From contig CM020620.1 of the NCBI GenBank assembly GCA_009829735.1, forward strand, positions 24,526,020 through 24,590,019: 64,000 nt of DNA. The letters run 5' to 3'. Position numbers and translations under genes: made by a program. Source of the stretch: Pyropia yezoensis. Lineage: Eukaryota > Rhodophyta > Bangiophyceae > Bangiales > Bangiaceae. Position 1 is the stretch's first letter. Every line of letters begins with the position of its first letter. This document shows positions 55,701 to 64,000 of this stretch, piece by piece. The notes under the pieces are model-generated. The model searched no databases and was not told the origin of the DNA. It worked only from the letters and a program-made list of their open reading frames with translations.

Positions 55701-56642
55701 GTGGTTGACCACTGGATCAGTGCTTACGGGGTAATGAAGCAACTGCTCTCCGACAATGGAGCAAACCTTACGTCAGCATTCTGCACTGAGGTCCTGGGCA
55801 TGTTCGGTATTGGACCCCGTCGGGCATCCGACTACCATCCACAATCCAACGGGCAGGTGGAGCGGTTCAACCGCACCATCGTCAAGATGCTCCAATACTA
55901 TGTGGCGGAACACACGAACACGTGGGAAAGGCTTCTGTCCGTCTTGACCCTGGCATACAATGCCAGGACCCACCGGAGTACCAGCATTGCCCCACTGGAA
56001 TGGGTCATGCCAATGGGCGTCGGAAACCTGACCCTGCCACCGGGCAGATGGACTCGGTATGACATACCGAAGGGCCGACCGGCCGAACGGATCCACCTAG
56101 TTTGGTTGCCCAAGCTTTCGTGGATGATACCTAAGCTCAAGGGTGCCCTTGACCGTACCCAACTTCGATACAAGAAGAACTTCGACGCCCGGCTACGGGT
56201 ACGCAACGCAACCCTGGTAACAGGTGACTGGGTCTACATCAGACACCAGAAGTTCCGAGGGAGCAAGCTCATGCAACCGGTCAAGGGACCGTACCCGGTC
56301 CTACACAGAGATGATCTCTCTGTCATCATGCACTCCGATACGGATATACAACGCATCAATCTCAATTATATGACACCTGCTCCGAAGCCGGAACAGCCTC
56401 CGCCGGTACCGGCTGGGTTGCTACATGAAGCTCTTACAACCCACCGGTCAGATGACCCGGTGGGACCGGATGGCATTCCATACCAAGTAGAGAGCGTGGT
56501 CGGACACACCGACCCGGACCTACCAGGACCCTGGTACGTCAAGGTGATGTGGGTCGGATACGACTCACTCACCTGGGAACAGGCGGCGAATATACCCCGC
56601 CAACTTCTCATGCCTTGCATGAGGCGACGACGCCTACTGTAA
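52753..56642 (+). pseudogene. pol: Family C pol (PR-RT-RH-IN-chromodomain), degenerate
   Basis: The protease motif MDTGAGP at 53011 comes just after a TAA (52999). Another TAA is at 53158. A one-base frameshift occurs near 53868-53880, at the start of RT. After it the frame is constant: FCIDYRRLN, FGLSNAPATFQR and YLDD (54213). TGA at 54468 and 54519 and TAG at 54963 interrupt the frame. RNase H has IDVDACDTEVG. The integrase finger has H...H but GCHPRAR, where the second Cys of C-x2-C is Arg. The core has DILGPLP, SDNGANL and GQVERFN. A chromodomain-like end reads VKVMWVGYDSLTWEQ. Confidence 0.9.
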
Positions 56643-57159
56643 CAACCCAACCGACACCGACTTCGGCTGTTGGGGGGTGAGGCTTATACCTACTAAGTAG
56701 GGTGTGACATGGTTACGGCAGACTTAGGTTTCTAAGTCAAATCAGACTTAGGTTTCTAAGTCAAACCAAGCTTAGGTAACTAAGTAGAACCTGAACCTTA
56801 ATAAGTTAACTTAAAGGTAATGGCTAACTTCGATAATATCGAAGGAACTAGGGGGCTTACACGGGAGGATGACCTCCCCAAGCCAAGACACAAAGTGAGG
56901 GAGGATGACCTCCCCAAGCATGAACCAACCGGAAGAAGTTGGGCGGGAGGCAAGGCACCACTGAGCCAGAAGGGGTACTCCCCAGGGCAGCAAACAGAGG
57001 CAAGCAATGCCCCCAAAGGGGATGAGTTTATACTCACTACTACCCGGCTACCATAAGGGTCACCGGGGCCCTCTCCCTCACAACCAATAGCACTCCTCAG
57101 TGGGTAGACCCACTGCCCGAGGAAGGCCACTCACGCGTAAGTGAGTATACGTCCGTGCT
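56643..57159. repeat. AT-rich spacer with short direct repeats
   Basis: Copies of CTTAGGTTTCTAAGTCAAA occur at about 56728 and 56751, with a diverged third (GCTTAGGTAACTAAGTAGAA) at about 56769; each is itself an imperfect palindrome. GGGAGGATGACCTCCCCAAG occurs at about 56862 and 56899. No coding sequence. Confidence 0.7.
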
Positions 57160-57326
57160 CTACCGGTCGGCAATCTCGCGACGGTCAGTCACCCGAGTTA
57201 TCTCGGTGCATAACTCGACGAGGGTGCTGCGGCTAGCCTCCACGGCCTCCAGAGCGGTCTGGAGGCGGTCCAGCACGCCTCCAAAGCAACGCACGGAACC
57301 GACCAGCGCAGCACGTGGGGGTCCAG
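57160..57326 (-). pseudogene. C-terminal remnant of the family C antisense ORF
   Basis: Reading leftwards from the family B LTR, a 54-codon frame contains ALVGSVRCFGGVLDRLQTAL and VELCTEITRV and ends in a stop at 57160. The LV...LQT spacing (12 residues between) matches LVRTISWLAASTATLQT in the family A aORF. The position, antisense and downstream of pol, is also the same. The rest was removed by the family B LTR at 57327. It lacks the basic tail seen in family A. Confidence 0.55.
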
Positions 57327-57897
57327 TGTAGCATCCCTGGCCCCGACTTGGCGCGGACCCGGGACTGCAACCAGAGGGCACCAGGTGCCAGAACACGCCC
57401 GCCGTGTGGTGATGGTTGGCGGCCGTGGCCCGTGCCCGGCACTGGGATGCGGTGGACTACGCTATCCACACTTGAGAGAGGGATTTCTGATGGGTTTTTG
57501 CATACTTGTGAGGGACTTGATTTGAGAGAATTTGAGTGTGAGATTAGTGACTGGGAATAGAATTAGTAGTGATAGTGGCCCCCGACCTGACGAGATTAGA
57601 CTCGGGTCGGGGCCACTCGGGGGTACGGGGGGGCTACCTGGCCAACTTGCTGAGGCTCCCCCAGATGCACGCTAAGAGGGACAGCGAGGCGCCCTTGGCC
57701 CGCGCCCTCAGGAAAAAGACAACTGCCCGTTTGCTTTCCTCTTCCCCGTGTGCACTATCGTGCGTATCTGTTTGCTCTGCAAGCAGGCACGTGAGGCAAC
57801 AGGCATACCACTCTCGTAGTTCCCCTTTCTGTGTTACCTGTCCCTTTCCCCCGAGGGATATTGACACGTGTCAGAGAGGATCGAGTTCTATACCACA
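57327..57897 (+). repeat. Family B LTR
   Basis: TGTAGCA...ACCACA, close to 46975-47543 and, inverted, 62224-62793. Confidence 0.88.
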
Positions 57898-58108
57898 TAC
57901 TTGGTGGAGCAGCAGGGGAGATTGGAGTGTTTGAGGAGAGACATTTGGGAGCAGCGGTTGGGTTGTTCTTGTTCTCTCCTTTCTTGTGGTTTGGGAATCA
58001 TTTGCACCCGTTCACGGGAACACCATTCCTGGCTCTCCAACCCCTCTCTTGTGGTCTTGCGATCTTTGGACACGCAGGCAACTGTACTGTGGCTGTCAAG
58101 AGACCAAC

Positions 58109-59087
58109 ATGGCTACCCTCCCTGGCACGACGGTGCCCGAAGGGGTAGACCCCGCGTCCCTTGACGCATCCCTGGTCACCGCGGGGGACGGTGCCCAACC
58201 CGGCGTTCTCCCTACGGGTGAAGCAGACCTGGGTATGACATCCGGTAGCGGACTGGAGTCTACAGGCGGCCAAGTACCTCCTGCTCCCGTTCCTCCGGCT
58301 GTTTCTCCTGTGGGAGTCACCCCGGAGTCAACGGCGTTTGAGTTCACTCGCAGCAGACGTCTCCCTCCTGTCGGTTCTACTCCTCAACCTCCAGGGATAG
58401 CCCCTGGTGTGTTTACTCCTGGACCCACACACGGCAGCTGGGTGTATACACTTCCTCCTGTGGGCACTAGCAGTGCGAGAGGCACCGCTGTAACTGGTTC
58501 TACGGGTCACCCTGAGACCTCGACTCCTGGGACCGGCCAAGCTATTCATCCTCTTGCATCCTATGGGGCGGGGAGCTCCAAGACTGGTAACCGGAGCAGC
58601 CGGAGGCGTCGGCGTCGTCGCCGTCGCTCTAGGACCAGCGAGACCAGTTCCTCCAGCTCTGAGGAGGGGTATGACTGGGACGCATCCCATGGTCCCACCC
58701 GGCGCAGGCTAGTCGAGTTTGACTTCCCTGCCCACCAAGTGAGAGATGCCACCCTGAACAAGGTCACGTACTGGGGCAACTACCGGCTGGAGAACCAAGA
58801 CCAAGGTTACACTCGGAAGATGGCCAAGAAGATGGCATCCCTGAACCGGCGAATGCAGCCGAGCTTCGGGGGACATCCTAAGTTTTCCAGGAAGAGACCG
58901 GCGCTTATCTTTGCCTTCCTGCGCCGGTTTGTCAAGGCATGGAACGACAACGATGTGTCCGATGGCAAGGCTCTCTACTTCCTGGTTAACTTCATGACCG
59001 GAGAAGCGGAACAGCGGTTCGCACAGGTTCTACCAGACTCTGTCGGATACATTGTCGGGCGTACCGTTAAGAGCTTCCAGGAAGCGG
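58109..59087 (+). pseudogene. gag: Family B gag, 3'-truncated
   Basis: Starts at ATG 58109. The N-terminus is Pro/Val/Thr-rich, with a patch SSRRRRRRRRRSRTSETSSS near 58600-58650. The capsid-like part reads NYRLENQDQGYTRKMAKK, LIFAFLRRFVKAWNDND and TVKSFQEAVDRIV. It resembles family A gag (RVFEFLRRFTKACDDN) in the same place. The frame is open until it runs into the family C LTR, so the knuckle and pol are absent. Confidence 0.82.
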
Positions 59088-59437
59088 TCGACCGTATTGT
59101 GACCCTAATGTTAGGGGGGCTACTTCTAATCCTTGGCTTTCAATTTGAAAGTCCGTACTGGTCACGGTATCTATCAGTTACGTATGACCAGAGGGACTTG
59201 CATCTTGGGGTGGAGGGTAGTTAGTAGTGTCTCCAAGGGTTTACAACGAGGGGGCCGGCGGCGAATCCACCGCCGGCCAAGGCAGAACAACGAACCCCTC
59301 CCATTTGGGCTCCCATCTTGGTCCCGTGGCTTGTGCTCGAAGAACAGCAACCTTGGCCTCCCGGTGACGTTGGTGCGGATCCCCCTTGGTGAGTGATTGC
59401 TGAGAGTGGACGTGCGACGGATTCCTATTGTGCTACA
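59088..59437 (+). repeat. Family C LTR, 5'-truncated
   Basis: Matches family C LTRs from about 15 bp inside the 5' end to the terminal TGCTACA at 59437. It is fused directly to family B gag on the left and to an inverted family C gag on the right. Confidence 0.8.
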
Positions 59438-60266
59438 CGATGATGCCATCAGGGAGTCTCCTGGTGAAGGTGGCGGCGGAGTGAGGTCGGCAGAGGACGG
59501 TTGCGGCGGTCCGCCGCCCCCGCCTGTCCGTGCCGTACCAAACGTCGATCCGGCACCGGAGAGCATCGCGTCTCAAGGTTGTCGATCGGGTTACCGAGTC
59601 CGGTTCCCGGATTCAGCTCCGGGGTCGGCGTTGACGCCGATCCGTCATCTTGAACGTTCTCCGTCTCTTGGGTAGACATAGTCACAATCAGTCAACCGAC
59701 GTAACAGTCACCACGAATAAGAGAGCGAGGGGGTAGTTGGGGGAGAGTAACCGTAGATCGCAGTCAAACGCAACCACTCAAATCAATCAACCAGATGGCA
59801 ACACCACGAGTACAAGAAAAGGACCGGATCCCTATCCGTGTGCCAGGGCCGAAGACGGCGCCACCACAAGGGTGACGGAGACCCGTCCCCTGCTGCTCCA
59901 CCAATGTAGCACAATAAGTATCCGCTGCACGTCCATTCTCAGGGAACACTCACCAAGGGGGATTGGCACCAACGTCACCGGGAGGCCAAGGTTGCTGTTC
60001 TTGGAGCACAAGCCACGGGACCAAGATGGGAGCCCAAATGGGAGGGATTTGTTGTTCTGCCTTGGCCGGCGGTGGATTCGCCGCCGGCCCCCTCGTTGTA
60101 AACCCTTGGAGACACTACTAACTACCCTCCACCCCAAGATGCAAGTCCCTCTGGTCATACGTAACTGATAGATACCGTGACCAGTACGGACTCCCGAATT
60201 GAAAGTTAAGGGTTAGAAGTAGCCTCCCTTATATAGAGTCACAATACGGTCAACCATATGGCTACA
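59438..60266 (-). mobile_element. Inverted family C head: LTR, primer-binding site, gag start
   Basis: On the minus strand: LTR 60266-59905 (362 bp), primer-binding site ending at 59903, leader, gag ATG at 59679 (MSTQETENVQDDGSAS). A one-base deletion shifts the gag frame near 59590, and the fragment stops at 59438. Confidence 0.85.
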
Positions 60267-60451
60267 TAATTGTTGCCATCCTCTGTCACTGGCAGGGGCC
60301 CAACGATGTTCATTGCAAACGCGGCAAAGGGCTCCTTGGCTGGAAACAGCAGCATAGCCGTAGTAGGCCTCCGTTCCATCAGACGGTCCTGTGCACAACT
60401 GGTGCAGGCAGCCACCCAACTCTCGATGTCCACCATGCCTGCGATACCCAA
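60267..60451 (-). pseudogene. Family A-like integrase fragment
   Basis: Minus-strand frame VDIESWVAACTSCAQDRLME...AMNIVGPLPVTEDGN matches the integrase finger and core start of family A (VDIYSWVAACTSCAQNRLME, AMDILGPLPVTEEGN). The first catalytic Asp is Asn here. Cut on both sides. Confidence 0.75.
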
Positions 60452-62223
60452 GTGCGATGCACCCTGTTACAGGGAGAGACAATCATCGGTACCGATCATG
60501 CTATCCCGGACCTACATCCGGTAGGGTACTTCAGCCGGACACTCAACCCGGCTGAGCGTAACTATAGTGCCACCGTGCGCGAGTGCCTCGGAGTCATATG
60601 GGCAGTGCAACTGCTCCGGCCATACCTGGAAGGTTCCAGGTTTATCGTGAGGTCCGACCACGATCCTTTACGATGGCTTCTCAACCTTGGTGATAAGGAT
60701 TCCGACAGCCACGGTCGGCTAGGCCGATAGAGGCTGAAGATGGCCGAGCACGACTACCGGACCATATACAAGGCCGGCTCTACCCATCATCTGGGAGACG
60801 CGCTGTCGCGACTCGATACACCGCGCGGGGATACCCGACAGGTGGACGAGGACATCCCGGTTGTACCGGTTTGCATGGTGGGTAATGCCACCCAAGGTAG
60901 GCTTGACCATACCATGGCACACCTTGCGTGCCCATTGACCCTCGCGGACTTCCGCGAGGCACAGGCCAATGACGATGACTGTGAACGCCATCGTGCTAAC
61001 CTCCTGGCCGGCACGGCCGGCATCTTCTCCGAGAATGAGGACGGACTCATATACCGGCGGGCACCGGCCGATGGGCGGCATCAGGTCGTGGTTCCCGTGT
61101 CCCTACGACAAGCCGTCATGGAACGAGAACACGAGAACCCCACAGCCGGACACCCTGGGGGTTCTCGCATGTACGCAGCAATGCGAAGGTTCTTCTTCTG
61201 GCCAGCAATGGCCGTCGACGTAATCGACCACGTACGAGGATGCCATCCGCGTGCACGGAATCGTATGAGTCTTCATAGGCGGGCATCCGCTATGAAACTA
61301 TTGTCCCCGGATGGGCCCAACGTGCAAGTCGCTATCGACATACTCGGGCCGCTTCCGGTAACGGAAGAAGGGAACAGGTACACCCTGATCATGTCTGACC
61401 GCTTTACTAAGCTGTCACGGGCAGTAGCAATCCCGAACGGTACGGCCTACACCATCATGAACGCAGTGGTTGACCACTGGATCAGTGCTTACGGGGTAAT
61501 GAAGCAACTGCTCCCCGACAATGGAGCAAACCTTACGTCAGCATTCTGCACTGAGGTCCTGGGCATGTTCGGTATTGGACCCCGTCGGGCATCCGACTCC
61601 CACCCACAATCCAACGGGCAGGTGGAGCGGTTCAACCGCACAATCGTCGAGATGCTCCAATGCTATGTGGCGGAACACACGAACACGTGGGAAAGGCTTC
61701 TGTCCGTCTTGACCCTGGCATACAATGCCAGGACCCACCGGAGTACCAGCATTGCCCCACTGGAATGGGTCATGCCAATGGGCGTCGGAAACCTGACCCT
61801 GCCACCGGGCAGATGGACTCGGTATGACATACCGAAGGGCCGACCGGCCGAACGGATCCACCTAGTTTGGTTGCCCAAGCTTTCGTGGATGATACCTAAG
61901 CTCAAGGGTGCCCTTGACCGTACCCAACTTCGATACAAGAAGAACTTCGACGCCCGGCTACGGGTACGCAACGCAACCCTGATATCAGGTGACTGGGTCT
62001 ACATCAGACACCAGAAGTTCCGAAGGAACAAGCTCATGCAACCGGTCACGGGACCGTACCAGACCCTACACAGAGATGATCTCTCTGTCATCACGCACTC
62101 CGATACGGATATACAACGCATCAATCTCAATGATGTGACACCTGCTCCGAAGTCGGAACAGCCTCCGCCGGTACCGGCTGGGTTGCTAAATGAAGCTCTT
62201 ACAACCCACCGGTCAGATGACCC
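60441..62223 (+). pseudogene. pol: Second copy of family C RNase H-integrase segment
   Basis: Near-identical to 54671-56454, including the TAG after RNase H (60728 here) and the GCHPRAR finger defect. Differences include LPDNGANL for LSDNGANL at the second catalytic Asp and SHPQSNG for YHPQSNG. It ends at 62223 where an inverted family B LTR starts, so the chromodomain is lost. Confidence 0.88.
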
Positions 62224-62793
62224 TGTGGTATAAACTCGATCCTCTCAGACACCTGTGACTATCCCTCGGGGGAACGGAACAGGTAACACAGAAAGGGGAA
62301 CTACGAGAATGGTATGCCTGTTGCCTCACGTGCCTGCTTGCAGAGCAAACAGATGCGCACGGTAGTGCACACGGGGAAAAGGAAAGCAAACGGGCAGTTG
62401 TCTTTTTCCTGAGGGCGCGGGCCAAGGTCGCCTCGCTGTTCCTCTCAGCGTGCATCTGGGGGAGCCTCGGCACATTGGCCAGGTAGCCCCCCCATGCCCC
62501 CGAGTGGCCCCGACCCGAGTCTAACCTCGACAGGTCGGGGGCCACTATCACTACTAATTCTATTCCCACTCACTAATCTCACACTCGAATTCTCTCAAAT
62601 CAAGTCCCTCACAAGTATGCAAAAATCCATCAGAAATCCTTCTCTCAAGTGTGGATAGCGTAGTCCACCGCATCCCAGTGCCGGGCACGGGCCACGGCCG
62701 CCAGCCATCACCACACGGCGGGCGTGTTTTGGCACCTGGTGCCCTCTGGTTGCAGTCCCGGGTCGGCGCCAAGTCGGGGCCAGGGATGCTATA
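62224..62793 (-). repeat. Family B LTR, minus orientation
   Basis: 570 bp, inverted relative to the other two family B LTRs; its 5' terminus (right side) reads TATAGCA instead of TGTAGCA. The adjacent right-hand sequence, read on the minus strand, is AGGGAGGGAGC, a plausible polypurine tract. That would make this a 3' LTR. Confidence 0.82.
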
Positions 62794-62976
62794 TAGCTCC
62801 CTCCCTAGTCCGGCACGTCCTCGGGCCGAACCAGGTGCCACCGTGCACAGCCTCGAGCACGTCCACACCGGTGCCGAGGTCGAGCGTCTTGACCCCGGTC
62901 ACGATCACCTGCTCCGATACTGCCCCCCCCCTCCTTCTTCACCTTGGCCCACTCGTTCCCCCGGACTCTGGACGTC

Positions 62977-64000
62977 ATGTCCAGTTCCGAGATCCGAGCT
63001 GGGCCCGTGGTTCCGGCGGCGAGTGTTGCGGAGGAGAACTCGGGTCGTCGCGCCCCTCTCCTGCCTCCGGTTCCTCGGGTGTCGGTGCCGGCGCCGGTCG
63101 CTACGGCGGGGACGGATCGGGTTCCCCCGGCTTCTGCGTTGCACCCGGTCGAGACCCCCCCGGTGGGTCTCCCGGAGATGCTTCTTGGGCAGGATCCTCT
63201 GGCGGGCCGGCGCTACTCCACGGTGGTCGGCAACGCCAGCGCGGCCCAGTGCCAACAGGATTGCTTGGACATCTGGCTCAAGGAACTCCAGCGCGGAGTC
63301 TGGACTGAGATGGACAAGACTCGTCTTCATGCGGGGGACCAGATGCGCCTGGCACAAGACCGCTCCCAGAGCTTCTCAGGTTCCTCTTGGGTTCCTTGCC
63401 TGGAGAATCTCCCCTATGCGCTGGTGCTGGATCTACCCCTGACCAAGCGTCGCGTGTCTGCGTCTGATCTCCGGTGGCCAAAGGAGGAAGGGTACGTCCA
63501 TCGGGCACTCAAGGTCTGGGACGAGGCGCTCAAGGGGTCGGGGAGCCTGAACTGCGATCCCCGTCCGGGCATGGTCGCTCTGGAGCCGCCTTACCTGACC
63601 CGGAAATACTCCAAGTTGTCGCCCGCGCGGGAGCAAGGCGAGCGACGCGGGCGCCAGCGTGACTTCATCGTGAGCTGCAACCATCAGGAGTTCTGAAAGC
63701 TGGACAAGGCCAACAGGGCGGCGTACTACCCCAAGGTCACCCGCAGCAGCAGGAAATCGAGATCCCAGTCGGTTTTGCTCCATCCAGCATCCCCTTCACC
63801 TGGTACTTCTTGGACGCCTTGACCCAGGCGTCGATCAAGGGCTCCTTTCACTCGATCCCGTACATGATGTACACCTCCGAGTTGACGGTCTTGGCGGCCA
63901 ACCACTGGCTCCACGAGGTCTTGGTGTCCAACCGGCTTTGGTTCCTCCCCGACCTCCTGATGGTCTGGATCGTTGACAAGTTGACCGTCGACTTCCTGTG
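62977..64000 (+). pseudogene. Antisense ORF relative of family B, broken and running off the window
   Basis: ATG 62977 opens a 240-codon frame to TGA 63694, and the reading continues in frame to about 63740. It then shifts by one base and stays open to the window end. Landmarks: a Pro-rich N-terminus, DIWLKELQRGVW, KVWDEALKG and PPYLTRKYSKLSP, then YYPKV, EIEIPVGF and LAANHWLHEVLV. These correspond in order to RVWDRLREKYP, FTWDAVA, PYLVTSAQLEYP, YYPKK, QLEVPYGF and LATQWLLEV in the family A aORF. Beside the minus-oriented family B LTR it is antisense and reads away from the LTR, the same layout as in family A. Function unknown. Confidence 0.6.

Larger units (their letters stand above)
49905..57326 (+). 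mobile_element. Family C Ty3/gypsy chromovirus, 3' end interrupted
   Basis: LTR, primer-binding site, gag and pol with chromodomain are followed by an AT-rich spacer and the tail of an antisense ORF. A family B LTR cuts the copy at 57327. Many in-frame stops and one frameshift show it is inactive. Confidence 0.9.
57327..59087 (+). mobile_element. Family B copy 2, head only
   Basis: LTR at 57327-57897 (571 bp), primer-binding site at 57902-57918 (TGGTGGAGCAGCAGGGG), leader, gag. The copy ends where a 5'-truncated family C LTR begins near 59088. Confidence 0.88.

Noticed and set aside
62224-62793. Solo LTR from a simple insertion into family C pol
   Set aside because: Pol does not resume on the right side and no target duplication is seen; a purine-rich tract and antisense ORF on the right fit a 3' LTR of a minus-oriented element better.
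1-64000. CRISPR arrays, rRNA or tRNA genes
   Set aside because: No regularly spaced repeats of the right form and no rRNA or tRNA cloverleaf were recognised; the repeats present are microsatellites, LTRs or short element repeats.

Overview
The window is nuclear DNA of a eukaryotic alga. It splits into a very GC-rich, gene-bearing left half (about 1-28000) and a lower-GC block of retrotransposons (about 30200-64000). The evidence for a photosynthetic eukaryote is a plastid-type lycopene cyclase and a second protein with a transit-like N-terminus. The extreme GC content, Ala/Gly/Pro-rich insertions inside otherwise conserved proteins, sparse short introns, long dG/dC homopolymers and many Ty3/gypsy chromoviruses fit a bangiophyte red alga (Porphyra/Pyropia type). 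That assignment is inference; no rRNA or plastid marker is present to prove it. LEFT HALF: A minus-strand gene runs off the left edge (1-1038; SUMO-interaction-like motifs and a RING-like Cys/His pattern). It is followed by a NASP/SHNi-TPR histone chaperone (2169-4268, +), an unrecognised two-exon gene (4881-6671, +), an ABHD10-like serine hydrolase (7203-8303, -), lycopene cyclase (9654-11483, +), a conserved but unnamed, probably plastid protein with one intron (12208-13482, +), a cyclin (19142-20876, +) and two unrecognised minus-strand genes (23116-24271 and 26668-27417). Homopolymers of up to 48 G lie between and inside these genes. At least two reading frames appear to break exactly at a homopolymer, so tract length there may be variable or misassembled. 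TRANSITION: A 1467-bp element with pogo/Tigger-like inverted termini and TA target duplications occupies 28303-29769. RIGHT HALF: A complete chromovirus (family A, 30224-39600) has near-identical LTRs, a 5-bp target duplication (CATTT), primer-binding site, gag, pol with chromodomain, polypurine tract and, between pol and the 3' LTR, an uninterrupted antisense ORF of 647 codons. After it come a degenerate copia-like gag-PR-IN remnant, the head of another element (E), a second family A head, and pieces of families B and C joined LTR to truncated body in both orientations. Nearly all heads share one primer-binding site, TGGTGGAGCAGCAGGGG or a close variant. MAIN FIND: The antisense ORF is not private to one copy. 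A recognisable relative lies antisense beside a family B LTR (62977-64000). The tail of another lies antisense downstream of family C pol (57160-57326). A further candidate lies beside an inverted family C LTR (49023-49904). I read this as an antisense gene module shared by several related chromovirus families, with no identified function.
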